Assembly (NCBI GenBank): GCA_949316495.1
Contig: OX439001.1
Location: forward strand, 26,127,386-26,191,385
Source: Amphiduros pacificus
Lineage: Eukaryota; Annelida; Polychaeta; Phyllodocida; Hesionidae
Length of the DNA stretch: 64,000 bases
Reading direction: 5' to 3'
The first letter of the stretch is position 1. Each line of letters opens with the position of its first letter. A program made the position numbers and the translations under genes. Positions 40,226 to 62,917 of the stretch are shown here, one piece after another. The notes under the pieces are model-generated. The model saw nothing but the letters and a program-made list of their open reading frames with translations, did no database searches and was not told where the DNA came from.

Positions 40226-40335
40226 TGGTTGTGACAAATATTTTATGGTTGTGACAAATATCTTATGGTTGTGAAAGATATATCATTTATGGGAAAAGTA
40301 TACTATTTATTTGAAAGGTATCTTATGCATGTGAA
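40226..40335. repeat. 20-bp minisatellite, ~5.5 copies
   Basis: Units TGGTTGTGACAAATATTTTA, TGGTTGTGACAAATATCTTA, TGGTTGTGAAAGATATATCA, then two more diverged units and a partial one. Spacing is exactly 20 bp, with divergence increasing to the right. Confidence 0.85.
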
Positions 40336-41865
40336 AACCTTTCTGTCAAAAAGGGAAGACATGACTCAAAGGCTGCATGGAACCCCCCTTAACTTAAAGG
40401 CTGTGATATTGAAAAAGTGACATTAAACCATTTGATCACTGGTTTGGCCTTAAATCACAAGGACTTTGAATGGCAAAACTGTGAATGTTGATAATTGGTA
40501 TCAGTAAAATTTATGATTTGACCCTCTTTGATGAAATTTGGGGTTTTTCAAACCTCTGAATGGGAAGACATCAAAGGCTGCATGGATTCCACCTTAAAAG
40601 CTGGGCTGTATAGAATTAAACAATTTTTTTTTTCAAACATATATAATATAAAAAATAATGATTTTTCTTCATTTGTAAATATTCATAAATATTCATCCGT
40701 TTTTAATAATTTTACCACCAAAAGAAAGCAAAGAAAAGGCACGATCATCATGATAAGTGTTATCTTCCAATTCATTCTCTAGATAGTGAAAAAATGGCCA
40801 AAAATGTGTTGCTCCAATTTTGACAATTGGTGAACAACACCTCCTGTGACTTACGGAGCCCCCTGACAGTTCAAAGGTCAAGGTCACACAACACACTTCC
40901 TGTTTAGTACTGGCAGTACTTGGTGGTCACAAAAAATCATAATTCTTAGGGCAGATGTTCTTTAGTGGATTTCAGACAGATAGCCTGTATGTATGTCAAT
41001 TTTAAGATCATATACTGTTTTCAGATACCTTAAACCACTGTAAAATCGCCTGGAACCTTCCAGGTTTCATGAATGCTTTAATTCTTAATTGATAAAAGTG
41101 ACAGCATTGCTGGTGTTGACCTTAACCTTGACCCAAAGTCAATAAAACTAATAATTTTTATAAATAATTTATATATCCAAGTCGTAGATCTGCTTCTGCA
41201 TACTTTTGGAAGTTGTCACCCATTTTGCCTATAAATAGGCCAATGTGACCTAGTTACATAAATTATTCATGCAAAATGTGAACAAACATACAGTGTATGA
41301 TAAATGTGATAAAAGTCATATCAATGTTGCTGTAATCTTGAAGAAAATATAGGATTCACAATCGAAGTTCCTCTTGTGCTGGTCATGGCCTTGACCTTGA
41401 ACCAAGGTCACAAAGGTGCATTCAAATAGGTTATCCTTGGATATTTACAAATATTTATATAATGTCAAGATGTAATGTAAAGGATAAGATTCTAAATGTT
41501 TTGGAAGTTGTGACCTATATGGCCTCTTAATAGGTCCACGTGACCTAGTTACATACATTATTCTAAGAATCATGAACAAATATACTGAGCAAGATAAATG
41601 TAGTGGAAATAAATTCTATTTGTAGTGTTTTGCAAAATATCACAAATAGCCGATTTTGTGACCTCGAAAATTGCTCAAAGTCACCTTATATCATAATTAT
41701 TCGGGCCACTCATAGGTAGATGACAACTACCAAGTTATATCAATACTGCTGTATTTTGTCAGAAAATAAAGCATTGATAAGCAAAGTCTCTGTTCTCTGG
41801 GGGAAACATTTCACTACTTGTCACCTCTTGGTGTTTTTTAAGATGTGATACATGATAACCAAAGG
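40336..41865. other. Gene-free stretch with diverged dispersed duplications
   Basis: No gene found. GAAGACAT...CAAAGGCTGCATGGA appears near 40,353 and 40,564. A longer block beginning GGAAGTTGT and containing GTGACCTAGTTACATA appears at about 41,208-41,300 and again at 41,505-41,600, diverged. TGACCTTGA / TCAAGGTCA motifs lie near 40,876 and 41,392, with related forms near 41,122 and 41,656. Confidence 0.6.
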
Positions 41866-42140
41866 TAGGTTAGAGCGCCAGCTTATTAACACCAGTTCCT
41901 CTGTGGTGATCCAAAGGTTGTGGGTTTGATCCCTGGCCATGCCAAGATTCAATTCATGATACAATTTCGCATACGAGCTGAGGCCCGTGCCTAAAGGGTT
42001 AACCTGTTGTCCTTGTAAATCTGTGACCAGGTGGGTTGTCATGTCAAGTGAGGCGGCACTATATCTGCTACAAGTAGCTCTCATCACGAAATGACTGAAA
42101 TAATGTTGAAAGTAGTGTAAAACCCCAAACAAACAAACAA
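41866..42140 (+). mobile_element. tRNA-derived SINE, 5'-truncated copy
   Basis: Same family as 402-727, here on the plus strand. The head starts inside the A box (GGTTAGAGCGCC), a degenerate B box follows (GGTTTGATCCC), then the shared body, and the element ends in CAAACAAACAAACAA. Imperfect 11-bp direct repeats (ATAACCAAAGG and ATAACCAATGG) at 41,855-41,865 and 42,141-42,151 look like target-site duplications. The 130-codon minus-strand frame over it is a by-product. Confidence 0.88.
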
Positions 42141-42484
42141 ATAACCAATGGTGCAAAAGAACTTCAGTACACTGCACGGATTCCGTGGCATGAGAGTGAT
42201 TGGATGGTATCAAGTGTCAGAGTGGCCCTCTAGGTCAGGTGATCACGAGATTTCTGCTACGTGTCCATATGAAGAATGTTCCACCAAAAACATAACTTAA
42301 ATTGTTTACAAATGGAGGTATGTTATTTTATAGCTTATATAATAGAATTACAATATCCTAATGATTATCATGATGACAATCAAGCTAGTGAGCTCCCTTC
42401 ATCATACGTCTGTGCAGGCTGTGTGGGGGAGCATATCACATGATTCCAGACCAGAGAGTGTGGAGGTCGAGACAATTCTTACAC

Positions 42485-42700
42485 TGGGAAGTGAATGAGA
42501 ATAAACGAAGTCCTTTTATGATGACAACTCCTCGCGGCACATATAGTTCTGAAACTGAATTATCATGTCATATGTCCTTGGCTTGACAACTTTCGCAATA
42601 ACAGGACAGCAGGTTTCCCCTCAAGCACAAGCTTCAACTTGTATAGGAAATTATAAAATGAAATCAATTTTGCTATGGCCAGAAATTAAATCTACTACCA
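42485..42700 (-). mobile_element. Strongly decayed copy of the same SINE family
   Basis: On the plus strand, GCACATATAGTTCTG, GAATTATCATGTCATATG, TCCTTGGCTTGACAACT, ACAGGACAGCAGGTT, AGGAAATTATA and GCTATGGCC follow each other in the same order and spacing as GCAGATATAGTGCTG, GAATTGTCATGTCGCAG, TCCTTGACATGACAACC, AAGGACAACGGGTT, GGGAAATTGTA and GCATGGCC in the intact element at 402-727. Divergence is high and the tRNA head is not recoverable, so this is an older insertion. Confidence 0.68.
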
Positions 42701-43272
42701 GCAGGCAAAACTGGATGAAATGGCGCAGTTGTGAGATTAATTTCAGATGTGGTTTTAACATGGCTAAATGGTAGAATTTGCAATGCAAAATGGTGCCAAT
42801 TATTCATGTGGGAAAGAAGTCGCAAATTTGTCATGTGAAGAAGATGGGAATTATTTATGTGAGAGAGAATTTGCTTTTCATATAGCTATTTGTGATTACC
42901 ACAAATAGCTATCTGCCAAAGCAGGCCTCTCATATTAAGGGTTAACTTAGTCATGAAAGGAATTCGAAGTTGGAAGGGTTAGATCAGTGTTAACTGACAG
43001 TTCGCCAACGATGCAAATTATGAATCTTATACAAACATAAATTGGCATGTCTTTTTTATTTTTTCAAGAGCTAAACTATCATGTAATGTCATTTTGTTGA
43101 AGTTGTTCACGCTTTTGTAAATGAATCTCTTGAAACACATTTCATATTTTATTATTATTAAAATATCTATACAAAAAACAATATATTACTCTTTGTGTTG
43201 AGGTTAACCACGTGATATACTGGATTCATTGAATGTCATGTCAGTAGTACATGGTTCTCTAATTGCCCAAGA
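42701..43272. other. Gene-free AT-rich stretch
   Basis: No gene, RNA or clear repeat recognised. A short phrase, GCTATTTGTGATTACC then ACAAATAGCTA, forms a local inverted repeat near 42,885-42,912. Confidence 0.5.
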
Positions 43273-43998
43273 GTTTCTAGCAGGAAACCATGTGATTTCT
43301 AGCAGGAAACCATGTGATTTCTACCAGGAAACCATGTGATTTCTACCAGGAAACCATGTGATTTCTACTAGGAAACCGTGTGATTTCTACCAGGAAACCA
43401 TGTGATTTCTACCAGGAAACCATGTGATTTCTACCAGGAAACCATGTGATTTCTACCAGGAAACCATGTGATTTCTACCAGGAAACCATGTGATTTCTAC
43501 CAGGAAACCATGTGATTTCTACCAGGAAACCATGTGATTTCTACCAGGAAACCATGTGATTTCTACAAGGAAACCATGTGATTTCTACCAGGAAACCATG
43601 TGATTTCTACTAGGAAACCGTGTGAGTTCTACCAGGAAACCATGTGATTTCTACTAGGAAACCGTGTGAGTTCTACCAGGAAACCGTGTGATTTCTACCA
43701 GGAAACCATGTGATTTCTACCAGGAAACTATGTGATTTCTACTAGGGAACCGTGTGATTTCTACCAGGAAACCGTGTGATTTCTACCAGGAAACCGTGTG
43801 ATTTCTACCAGGAAACTGTGTGATTTCTACCAGGAAACCATGTGATTTCTACCAGGAAACCATGTGATTTCTACCAGGAAACTGTGTGATTTCTACTAGG
43901 AAACCATGTGATTTCTAATTGGAAACCATGTGATTTCTAATAGGAAACCCTGTGATTTCTAATTGGAAACCATGTGATTTCTAATAGGAAACCATGTG
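43273..43998. repeat. 22-bp minisatellite, 33 copies
   Basis: Unit ATTTCTACCAGGAAACCATG plus TG, with exact 22-bp spacing (first and last AAACCATGTG at 43,285 and 43,989, 32 periods apart). Variants CCATGTG/CCGTGTG, ACCAGG/ACTAGG and, at the right end, AATTGG/AATAGG are interspersed. Because 22 is not a multiple of three, no long frame survives. Confidence 0.97.
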
Positions 43999-44274
43999 AG
44001 TTTAACGTGTCTACTGGGGTGTATGGTTTCAGAAAGTAACAAAGGGATGAAAGGATCTATTTTGATTTTTATATTCTGCTAGCTCTTGTTCTTACGACTA
44101 AATAGTAAGACTTTTAATAAGTTTTTTATCCATAATGTGGGTTCATAACACAGGAAATTGTCTAAAATTTACCAGATCAAAAGTATTAATGCTCGTAAAT
44201 GTTGTTTTTGAAAAGGCATAGGTTTTATTTTAAAATATATTCTGATTCGGATATGCACTTTAGGAACTGTTGAT

Positions 44275-44342
44275 GTTCCTGACTTTGGAGAGGCCTGACA
44301 TGGAATATGTTCCTGACTTTGGAGAGGCCTGGCATGGAATAT
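44275..44342. repeat. Two-copy 34-bp duplication
   Basis: GTTCCTGACTTTGGAGAGG then CCTGACATGGAATAT is repeated once with a single A/G change. Unit length is 34 bp, but the sequence is unrelated to the 34-bp satellite. Confidence 0.9.
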
Positions 44343-44375
44343 GGAGAATTGAAATATTGAATAGTGTTGCGTGGT

Positions 44376-45300
44376 GCAAAATTTGGTGAACATTGAATCG
44401 ACCTGCGCCACGTCTGTTTCACTTGGAATATTAGGATTCATTTTATTTAATTATTGAAATCTTAAAAGTTGTGAGTGGTGCCATCTTCTTACCGTAAATA
44501 GCACCAGGGAAACGCTTCATAAATAACATAATGGGTCCCTCCTTGACCCGTATGCAAAATTTGGTGAACATTGAATCGACCTGCGCCATGTCTTTTCCAC
44601 TTGGAATATTAGGATTAAATTGAATTAACTATTGAAATCTTAAAGTTGTGAGTAGGGCCATCTTGTTACCGTAAATAGCGCCGGGGAAATGCTTCATAAA
44701 TAACATTGTGGGTCCCTCCTTGACCCGTATGCAAAATTTGGTGAACATTGAATCGGCCTGCGCCATGTCTTTTTCACTTGGAATATTAGGATTAATTTGA
44801 ATTAACTATTGAAATCTTAAAGTTGTGAGTGGGGCCATCTTGTCACCGTAAATAGCGCTGGGGATATGCTTCATAAATAACATTATGGGTCCCTCCTTGA
44901 CCCGTATGCCAAATTCGGTGAATATTGAATCGACCTGCCCCATGTCTTTATCACTTGGAATATTAGGATTCATTTTATTTAATTATTGAAATCTTAAAAG
45001 TTGTGAGTGGTGCCATTTTCTTACCGTAAATAGCATCAGGGAAACGCTTCATAAATAACATTATGGGACCCTCCTTGACCTGTATGCAAAATTTGGTGAA
45101 CATTGAATCGACCTGCGCCATGTCTTTTTCACTTGGAATATTAGGATTCATTTTATTTAATTATTGAAATCTTAAAAATTGTGAGTGGTGCCATCTTCTT
45201 ACCGTAAATAGCACCGGGGAAACGCTTCATAAATAACATTATGAGACCCTCCTTGACCTGTATGCAAAATTTGGTGAACATTGAATCGACCTGCACTTGT
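44376..45300. repeat. 178-bp tandem repeat, five copies plus a partial
   Basis: The anchor GCAAAATTTGGTGAACATTG falls at 44,376, 44,554, 44,731, 44,908 (variant), 45,086 and 45,264, a spacing of 177-178 bp. Each unit includes CACTTGGAATATTAGGATT, GTTGTGAGTGG, TTACCGTAAATAGC, GCTTCATAAATAACAT and CCCTCCTTGACC. The last copy is cut off after about 37 bp. No open frame spans it. Confidence 0.96.
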
Positions 45301-48300
45301 TTTTTTACCCCTTATTTAAATTATATTTTGGTTTTTATTATTATTATTATTTCCTTTCACATAATATGGCACAAAATTCAGCTCGGTCATATTTGGAACA
45401 TAATTTTGGAAATCTGACATGTTGACATAGTTTACTACAAATTTAGGAAAAAAATTGAATAATGAACTGTGAATAGTAAATAAGTAACAAAGTTCACACA
45501 CATTTCGATGCCCACATTTCTCTTGTGTGGGGACATGTTTGTATCTGTATGTGAATCTACACTATTTTGACTGAATCAAGGACCAAACTTCAAAATAAAG
45601 TTATGGTATTTCGAACTGTAACATATTCGACATAAAAAGCATGCTATGATGTATCATAAAATATGAAAAAGAACCAACTACTATTGTCAAACAATATAAG
45701 TGTCAGACACCATACGCTCTGATATTAGTGTTATGCACACTGACCTTGATAATATTGACCCGTTTCCGCTATACGTGGAAAGACCTATCTGCACTGAGTG
45801 AAAGATATCTGCAACCTTCTGTCAGTATATGACACCCACCTTTATGGTCGGATGTGCACAAAATGGTTTTCAAAATGCCAAGATGATATGGCAAGATATT
45901 ACATGTTGTTAACCTTAGGAAATCCTGAATGATAATATTGAATGTATTTTATTAGATGGATCAATATATTTAAAATGAATTGATAATTTATATTAATAAT
46001 GCACATGTATTGAGGATGATCAAATATTGTGACAGCCATAAGAATTGACTAATCCTAACTCTGGTTTGAAAGTGCTACATAAATGAGAAAGGATGTCAAG
46101 TGACAGACTGCTACACAAGTGAGAGATAGCAACATTTGTGAGAGACAACAACACAAAAGAGTATTTATGGGTTTTGGCAGTATGTGTCCTCTGGTGGCAG
46201 ATTTTCTGAGGGAACTATATTCTTGTTACGCCAAAATAGAATGTTTTCAAAAAAGTACAGGAAAATTTCTAAACTGAAGAGTTCCATTAAGACTATCTAG
46301 TCATGAATTGACATTTCATGATATTTATAAAACTTGATTTATCATTTGAAAACGTCAATGGAATATTTGGTATATTGAAAGTTTCATATCTTTTTAGCTC
46401 ATAAAATGTGGCGCAGTAATATGTCACTACTCCAAGATTTCTTATATCATGTCATTTTGTTGTAGAGAAAAAGTTCTGCAGATTGTGGGACCATGATAAG
46501 GTGGATTTCCAAATAACCTTGTAAAAGTGATCTTGACAATATTTGCGGTGATCCTAGTGAGACAGATTTTCTATTTTTCAAAACATTAAGAGAAAAATAG
46601 AGGTAAAGTACACACTTGATCATTTCAAAAATATGATTTTTATCACCTCTCTTCACATATCTGATTGCCAAACTTCATATATAATTCCAAATTATACAAA
46701 TGAAAATACGAAAATCTGTTTCACTATGATCACAGGAAATTTTCCTCCAAATGAAATGAAATGTATACAGCTAAAAACAAGCCTACTCCTGTTGTGTAAT
46801 CTGCAGAATTAATTTGCTTGTCATTTTCATTTCTCATCAAAATTATCATCAAGAGAAAATTAGGACAAAAAATGTTTTGAAATAAATACTCTTGTAATCA
46901 TACCTTAAAATTCAAATATTGTAGTGTTTAAGTATTAATGCCATTAATACATTTATTCTAATAGGGAATGTATTTTAACACCGTAAATGTACCAATTCCC
47001 ATTACGAACAGTATTTTGGTAATTTTCTCCTCTCCTCTCCGTGAAAAGACCCATAAATACACTTAACAACCCATTGAAATTATGAATGCATTAACCTGTA
47101 CGTTATAGGTGAAAAATGTTACATAAATGTTACGTTCTAAGTTAACTATGACTGAGAACGACAATGCTAAAAAGCATCAATTAATATTCATGATTGTTAC
47201 AACCATAGCTAACTGCAAGGTTAGACTAAAGTACAAGGTATTTTCTTTGCCTTGTTACCATTTATGTTTCAGGCATCTGAAAAATACTTTGCTTCAAAAC
47301 TTCCTAAAACCCCAAAATTGATAATATAACCATTGAATATGTGTTAATAAGCCAAGATCATATTGACTATAGATGTTCTCAATATGTTTCCCCATCATTT
47401 TTCCAGACAGATATTTACTCATTTGAAGGTATCTGACACTGTTCAAATCTTGTTTCATATATGAAATAAACCAAATAAAAATAGGGGAAAAACAATTGTA
47501 TGACCGGATAGATGCTGTACGTGAGCTTATATTTGGATGCAAAATTGTTGAAGAATGTCCAGAACGTGTGCAGAAAAGGCGCTGGGTGAAATATACGGGT
47601 TGTTTGATGTCCTATAATTGAGGTTTGATAATGCAGCTGTACTAGTCTCAGCATTAGAGATATAGGCAATATTTTATCTCCAATTACTGACCCTAAAACG
47701 TTAGGTGTCAAAACACCAACACATTGATGGTGTGAGTATGAGCACGAATGGACACTCCTCCCATTATAGAGTGCGGGGCTGGCGTCATGTGACATTGGCT
47801 CTATATTTTGCAGACAAACTCCCATTTGCAGGCAAATTAATAGACGAAACCACTGCAATTAAACTCCTTCTACAACAGATACTGGGTGTGATGGAAGAAA
47901 AGGTTCAAAAGGAAAGAGACAGCATATATCACAATATAATATATGTAAAAGCTTTGGGGAGAGGACACAGACAAACCATCGCCCAACCGTAACTTTTATC
48001 CACTAACCAGTCGGAACCAAACATTTATATGGTCACACATGAACATGAGCAAATGATCCCACTCATGATAACAGCATAACCATTTTGTGCCAGGTATGAG
48101 TTTTGCGTGACCTCATTTTGTCACGTTGATGTGTGAACATATAGATGTTTGCCTTCAACTGCTTACCAAATAGTCTCCCATTTCTCACAGATAAATGAAA
48201 TAATCAAATAAATTTTGATTTGATTTCTTACCTCACATATAAGGCGATTAAGTGAATATATTTACAAAATAATTTGCTGTTGCTGTTATACTACTAAAGA

Positions 48301-48906
48301 TTGCTCTTACCATTCCACTGTATATGTAATTGTGTGGGTTGCACATTTTTGTTGACCATACATTTTGATTATAATATTGTAATCTAGATACCCTTAAAAT
48401 ACAGATTTTTTTTAAACATTACATGCTTTTCTCTTAAGCACACACATCTGAGCATTATTACTTCACACATTTCTTAATTCAAATTGTGGTTTTATTTGAC
48501 AATTAAAATAACAATTGCAATAATTGATTTTTAAAATATAGAAATACTAATTCTATATTGTTAATGGTGTTTAAACAACTGTGAAACTAAAGAACTATTT
48601 TGGAGGCATTGACACCATTTCTAAAAGGTGATCTTTGCACATGTGAGTACATGAATTCTTGGCTGATCTCACTGGAAAACAGAGAAATACAAATACAGGT
48701 GACTTGTAACTGTTGATTTCCATCATGACTCACATGATCAAATATTAACACTTCCATATTTTGAAGATCTTGGATATTATTTTGGAATAAATAATATACC
48801 AATCTGATGGAATGTATGAGCTTTGTACGCAGGTATATCTTAAGGGTTGATGAATTGTTATAACACCTTGGATAGGTACATATTGGATAGGTACATGTTT
48901 GTTTTG

Positions 48907-49035
48907 AAATGTGGATCCAGCCAAAATGTTGAGTGAGCAATTCAGCCATGAGAAAATGTCAAAACATATCATCAGACCTGTGAGACACATGCTAATACTA
49001 AAGCATTTGGAGCTATTGCGTTGCACTGAATATAT
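48907..49035. repeat. Diverged duplicate, copy A
   Basis: AAATGTGGATCC, ATGTTGAGTGAGCAAT, GACCTGTGAGACAC, TTGCACTGAATATATTCATA follow in the same order as AAATGTGGATCC, ATGTTGAATGAGCGAT, GACCTGTGTGATAC, TTGTACTGGATACATTCATA at 50,443-50,555. This is an old dispersed repeat or segmental duplication of unknown type. Confidence 0.6.
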
Positions 49036-49689
49036 TCATACATGCTCAAGGTTAGACTCGTGATCAACTTACTCAAAGTGTAAAATCCATGATAAAATCC
49101 TGAAATTGGCTCCATGCTATAGTTTCTTTGTAAACATGTCTGAGCTCATATAAAATTTGAATATGAAGATTATAAAACATATTCATATATTTTATGTGTT
49201 CCAACATTACCCCAATGTGAAGATTTCCTGTTTGTTTTCTGTTTAAAGTCATTCTTATTTATATTTTCTGTGTAATGATAAAACAATGATAATTATATGA
49301 ATAATATTTAAAAATAACAATTAAAATAAAGATAATAATAATTATATTCTCTATGTAAAAATAGAGAATAAACCCAGATATGTTGATACCATCCTTGTTT
49401 TCTAAGACATTTATTTTTATTTTCTCCATTTGCAAAAAAATAAAATAGATAAATGAATAAATAATTAAATAAATGAAATAAGATAAAAATTAACAACAAC
49501 AAAAATTATATGTCCTGGCTTTCATATTGCTCAAATAAGATCCCAACATGAAGATTTCACCTTTTTCAAGAATAAAGTCATTATTCTTTTATACTTTGTG
49601 CCATTACAAAAATATTTCAATTATATATATATATGTTCTGATGTGCATATTTCTAAGATAAAACTTCAAAATGAAGATTCCATCTTTAG

Positions 49690-49765
49690 CATGAAAAAAA
49701 AAACTGGTCCAAACTGGGAATTGAACCCCAGACCTTCAGCATGGGAGACAGATGTCTTGAGCCTT
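49690..49765 (-). mobile_element. tRNA-like / SINE remnant
   Basis: The minus strand reads CATGCTGAAGGTCTGGGG, TTCAATTCCCAG, TTTGGACCAG and then nine T. CTGGG and CCCAG can pair as a T-arm stem around GTTCAATT (B-box-like), and the T run could act as a polymerase III terminator. No good A box is left. It may be a tRNA pseudogene or the head of a SINE family different from the others in the window. Confidence 0.4.
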
Positions 49766-50442
49766 GTTGAAAATATGATTTGAAGTATGATTTGACTTTC
49801 TGACTTTATCAGTCATCTTTAGAAGTTGTTTTTATAAAGGGAAATATTCAGTAATTTCACACAGCAAGTTAACTTTAGACTAAAATTTTCCAAAAATATG
49901 TTTGTCTAAGATGGCATCAAAAGTAATTCTATAACTCATGTCTCATTTAAATCTAAGACACCATTTTTAGTTGATTCTCTGTAGGTAGGTATATAAGGTT
50001 AGCATGCAATTATTTACATTTAATATGAGGTGTGTCATATAATGCCCAGACACATTCTATATATTTAACTTGAACTCGTAAAACAGAAATGCTGGTTGAG
50101 AATGCTGGTTGAGAATGTGCTTGATTTCTCTTAAGGGAAATACATGGCATGTTAAATGATTTATATATATGATTTTATAATATTTCTATAGTGGTAACCA
50201 CAACATACACATAATTAATAACTACAAAATATGAATAATGGATTAAAATCATAATATTTTAGTTCTAGATGACTGCCAATGTAACATAATAGAGTGGCAG
50301 CACAACAAAGATATGAGATTATTTTCTTTTGGAATAAAAACACAATGATATAATGGACTGAACACTACACCCAGGCATTCTTCAAGGCTTGTGTTCAGGA
50401 TTGCCATAACTTATGTCCTCGATGCAGTCAATGTTTATCTTT

Positions 50443-50555
50443 AAATGTGGATCCAAAAATATGTTGAATGAGCGATCTTACCATGTTTAAAGTTCAATAG
50501 ACAATGTAATTTGACCTGTGTGATACTTGCATTGTACTGGATACATTCATAATTC
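50443..50555. repeat. Diverged duplicate, copy B
   Basis: Partner of 48,907-49,035 about 1.54 kb away, same orientation, with several small indels between the copies. Confidence 0.6.
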
Positions 50556-50973
50556 TTCTCACATCACTTCAGAATAAAGTTTGAGCAGGAAGAAGTAAAT
50601 TCAAAACCAAAGAGTGAAAACCTTAGCTGGTCACATGTTGTCTTTGCTTTAACGTCTATATTATGGACATTTGTATTAGGTAAAACCTGATATATGTGTT
50701 AGCATTTAAAGAGATAAATTTGTCACAAATGTAGGATCCACAAATGTACGATATATTATCCTTTCTGTTCTATTTGGTAGATAGTGAAAGAAAAGTTAAC
50801 AGACACAAATTTACAAAAATACTTCTTTCTGATTGATTTTATGACATAATCACAATATAAACTTTACAATGAACCTTATATATTACATATCACAACTTCC
50901 ATAATCACAAAAATACTAGTATAAGTAGAAGATAAATAACTCGTTTAGATCAAGATAGTGAATGTCATTGATT

Positions 50974-50979
50974 TTTAAT
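50974..50979 (-). promoter_or_regulatory. Possible poly(A) signal (ATTAAA) of the CAP gene
   Basis: ATTAAA on the minus strand about 210 bp beyond the stop codon of the CAP gene. It is the first common poly(A)-signal variant I noticed downstream. No transcript evidence is available, so this is a guess based on sequence and distance. Confidence 0.3.
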
Positions 50980-51185
50980 CAATACTGAACAGGGGGTAAT
51001 GATTCCCGAATGAAAGGGCACGTTCTCACTGACGTCTCTGATTGGCTAGAATGGCAGGTCAATCATGGTGAAGAACATTGGAGAAATTATACTGAGTCAG
51101 AAACACTGATAATACGAGAAATGTACAAACTCCATGCCGATTCCAAATATAATTTCCTTCTCCTGTTTCTCCTGTAACTGTACTT

Positions 51186-62361
<11,176 letters not shown>

Positions 62362-62415
62362 CCAGGTTTAAACATTACTCTCATTTCTCTGGCAATCATG
62401 TAATTGTTTAAAAGA

Positions 62416-62421
62416 TTTATA
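62416..62421 (-). promoter_or_regulatory. Possible TATA box of the CAP gene
   Basis: TATAAA on the minus strand 55 nt before the assigned ATG. A start of transcription about 30 nt downstream would leave a short leader, but two out-of-frame ATGs (near 62,384 and 62,375) would then precede the start codon, which weakens the call. Confidence 0.3.
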
Positions 62422-62680
62422 TTCTCCAGAAGATTTCGGTCAAAACCTGCTTATGGTCCATGCGTTGTTATTCATATGTTGATGGACAGTCACGACTACA
62501 ACACTTTAGTACCAAAAGATAAATCAACAAATGTCAACAAATATAAGGCTAGGGTAAGTTTTCAAACATAGAATTGAGGATATGAATGATATTTCTCCAT
62601 CCCCCAAATATCAAAGGGCCTAGCCGTAAATCTAGCCAAATATCGTCTGCTGAGTGAATTTTGAATTGCTAAAAGAAGGA

Positions 62681-62839
62681 GATGTCCACGGTTCAGAGCA
62701 CCACCATCCCAAACTTCAGTCTCCTCATTCAAGAATAGACTGAAAACTTATCTCTTCAGGACACATGTCTTGAACACAGCGCTATGAACAGACCTTGTCT
62801 GGTATCAGCGCTATACAAGTTTTATTATTATTATTATTA
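62681..62839 (+). mobile_element. LINE 3' end fragment (second family)
   Basis: Plus-strand translation from 62,683 gives CPRFRAPPSQTSVSSFKNRL then KTYLFRTHVLNTAL and a stop. This is a typical C-terminus of LINE reverse-transcriptase ORFs (...SL.SFK.RLKT.LF...). A short 3' UTR follows, with GCGCTATACAAG and a TTA repeat tail (62,820-62,838). It is a heavily 5'-truncated copy, distinct from the LINE at 18,009-21,556, just upstream of the CAP gene start. Confidence 0.78.
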
Positions 62840-62858
62840 CTTAACTTGCTAAGTGAGA

Positions 62859-62917
62859 GTACGAATCGAATGCAGCTTCATTTACATAAATCTACGCGAG
62901 GGTACGAATCGAATGCA
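62859..62917. repeat. 16-bp direct repeat
   Basis: GTACGAATCGAATGCA occurs at 62,859-62,874 and 62,902-62,917, separated by 27 bp, in otherwise unassigned sequence behind the LINE tail. Confidence 0.85.

Larger units (their letters stand above)
45301..50973. other. Gene-free AT-rich intergenic stretch
   Basis: I find no gene here. Frames at 47,415-47,858 (minus) and 47,705-47,992 (plus) overlap each other and show no domain I recognise. Local structure: a diverged duplication between 48,907-49,035 and 50,443-50,555, another between 49,200-49,275 and 49,530-49,600, a doubled AATGCTGGTTGAG at 50,090-50,115, and a tRNA-like remnant at 49,690-49,760. Part of the right end may be 3' UTR of the minus-strand CAP gene. 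Confidence 0.55.

Noticed and set aside
41821-42213. Minus-strand 130-codon frame, and the plus-strand frame at 60,690-61,058
   Set aside because: Both run through SINE copies and only resemble each other because the SINE is shared.
47415-47992. Overlapping frames of 147 codons (minus) and 95 codons (plus)
   Set aside because: They overlap antisense, show no domain, and I see no splice or promoter context that favours either.
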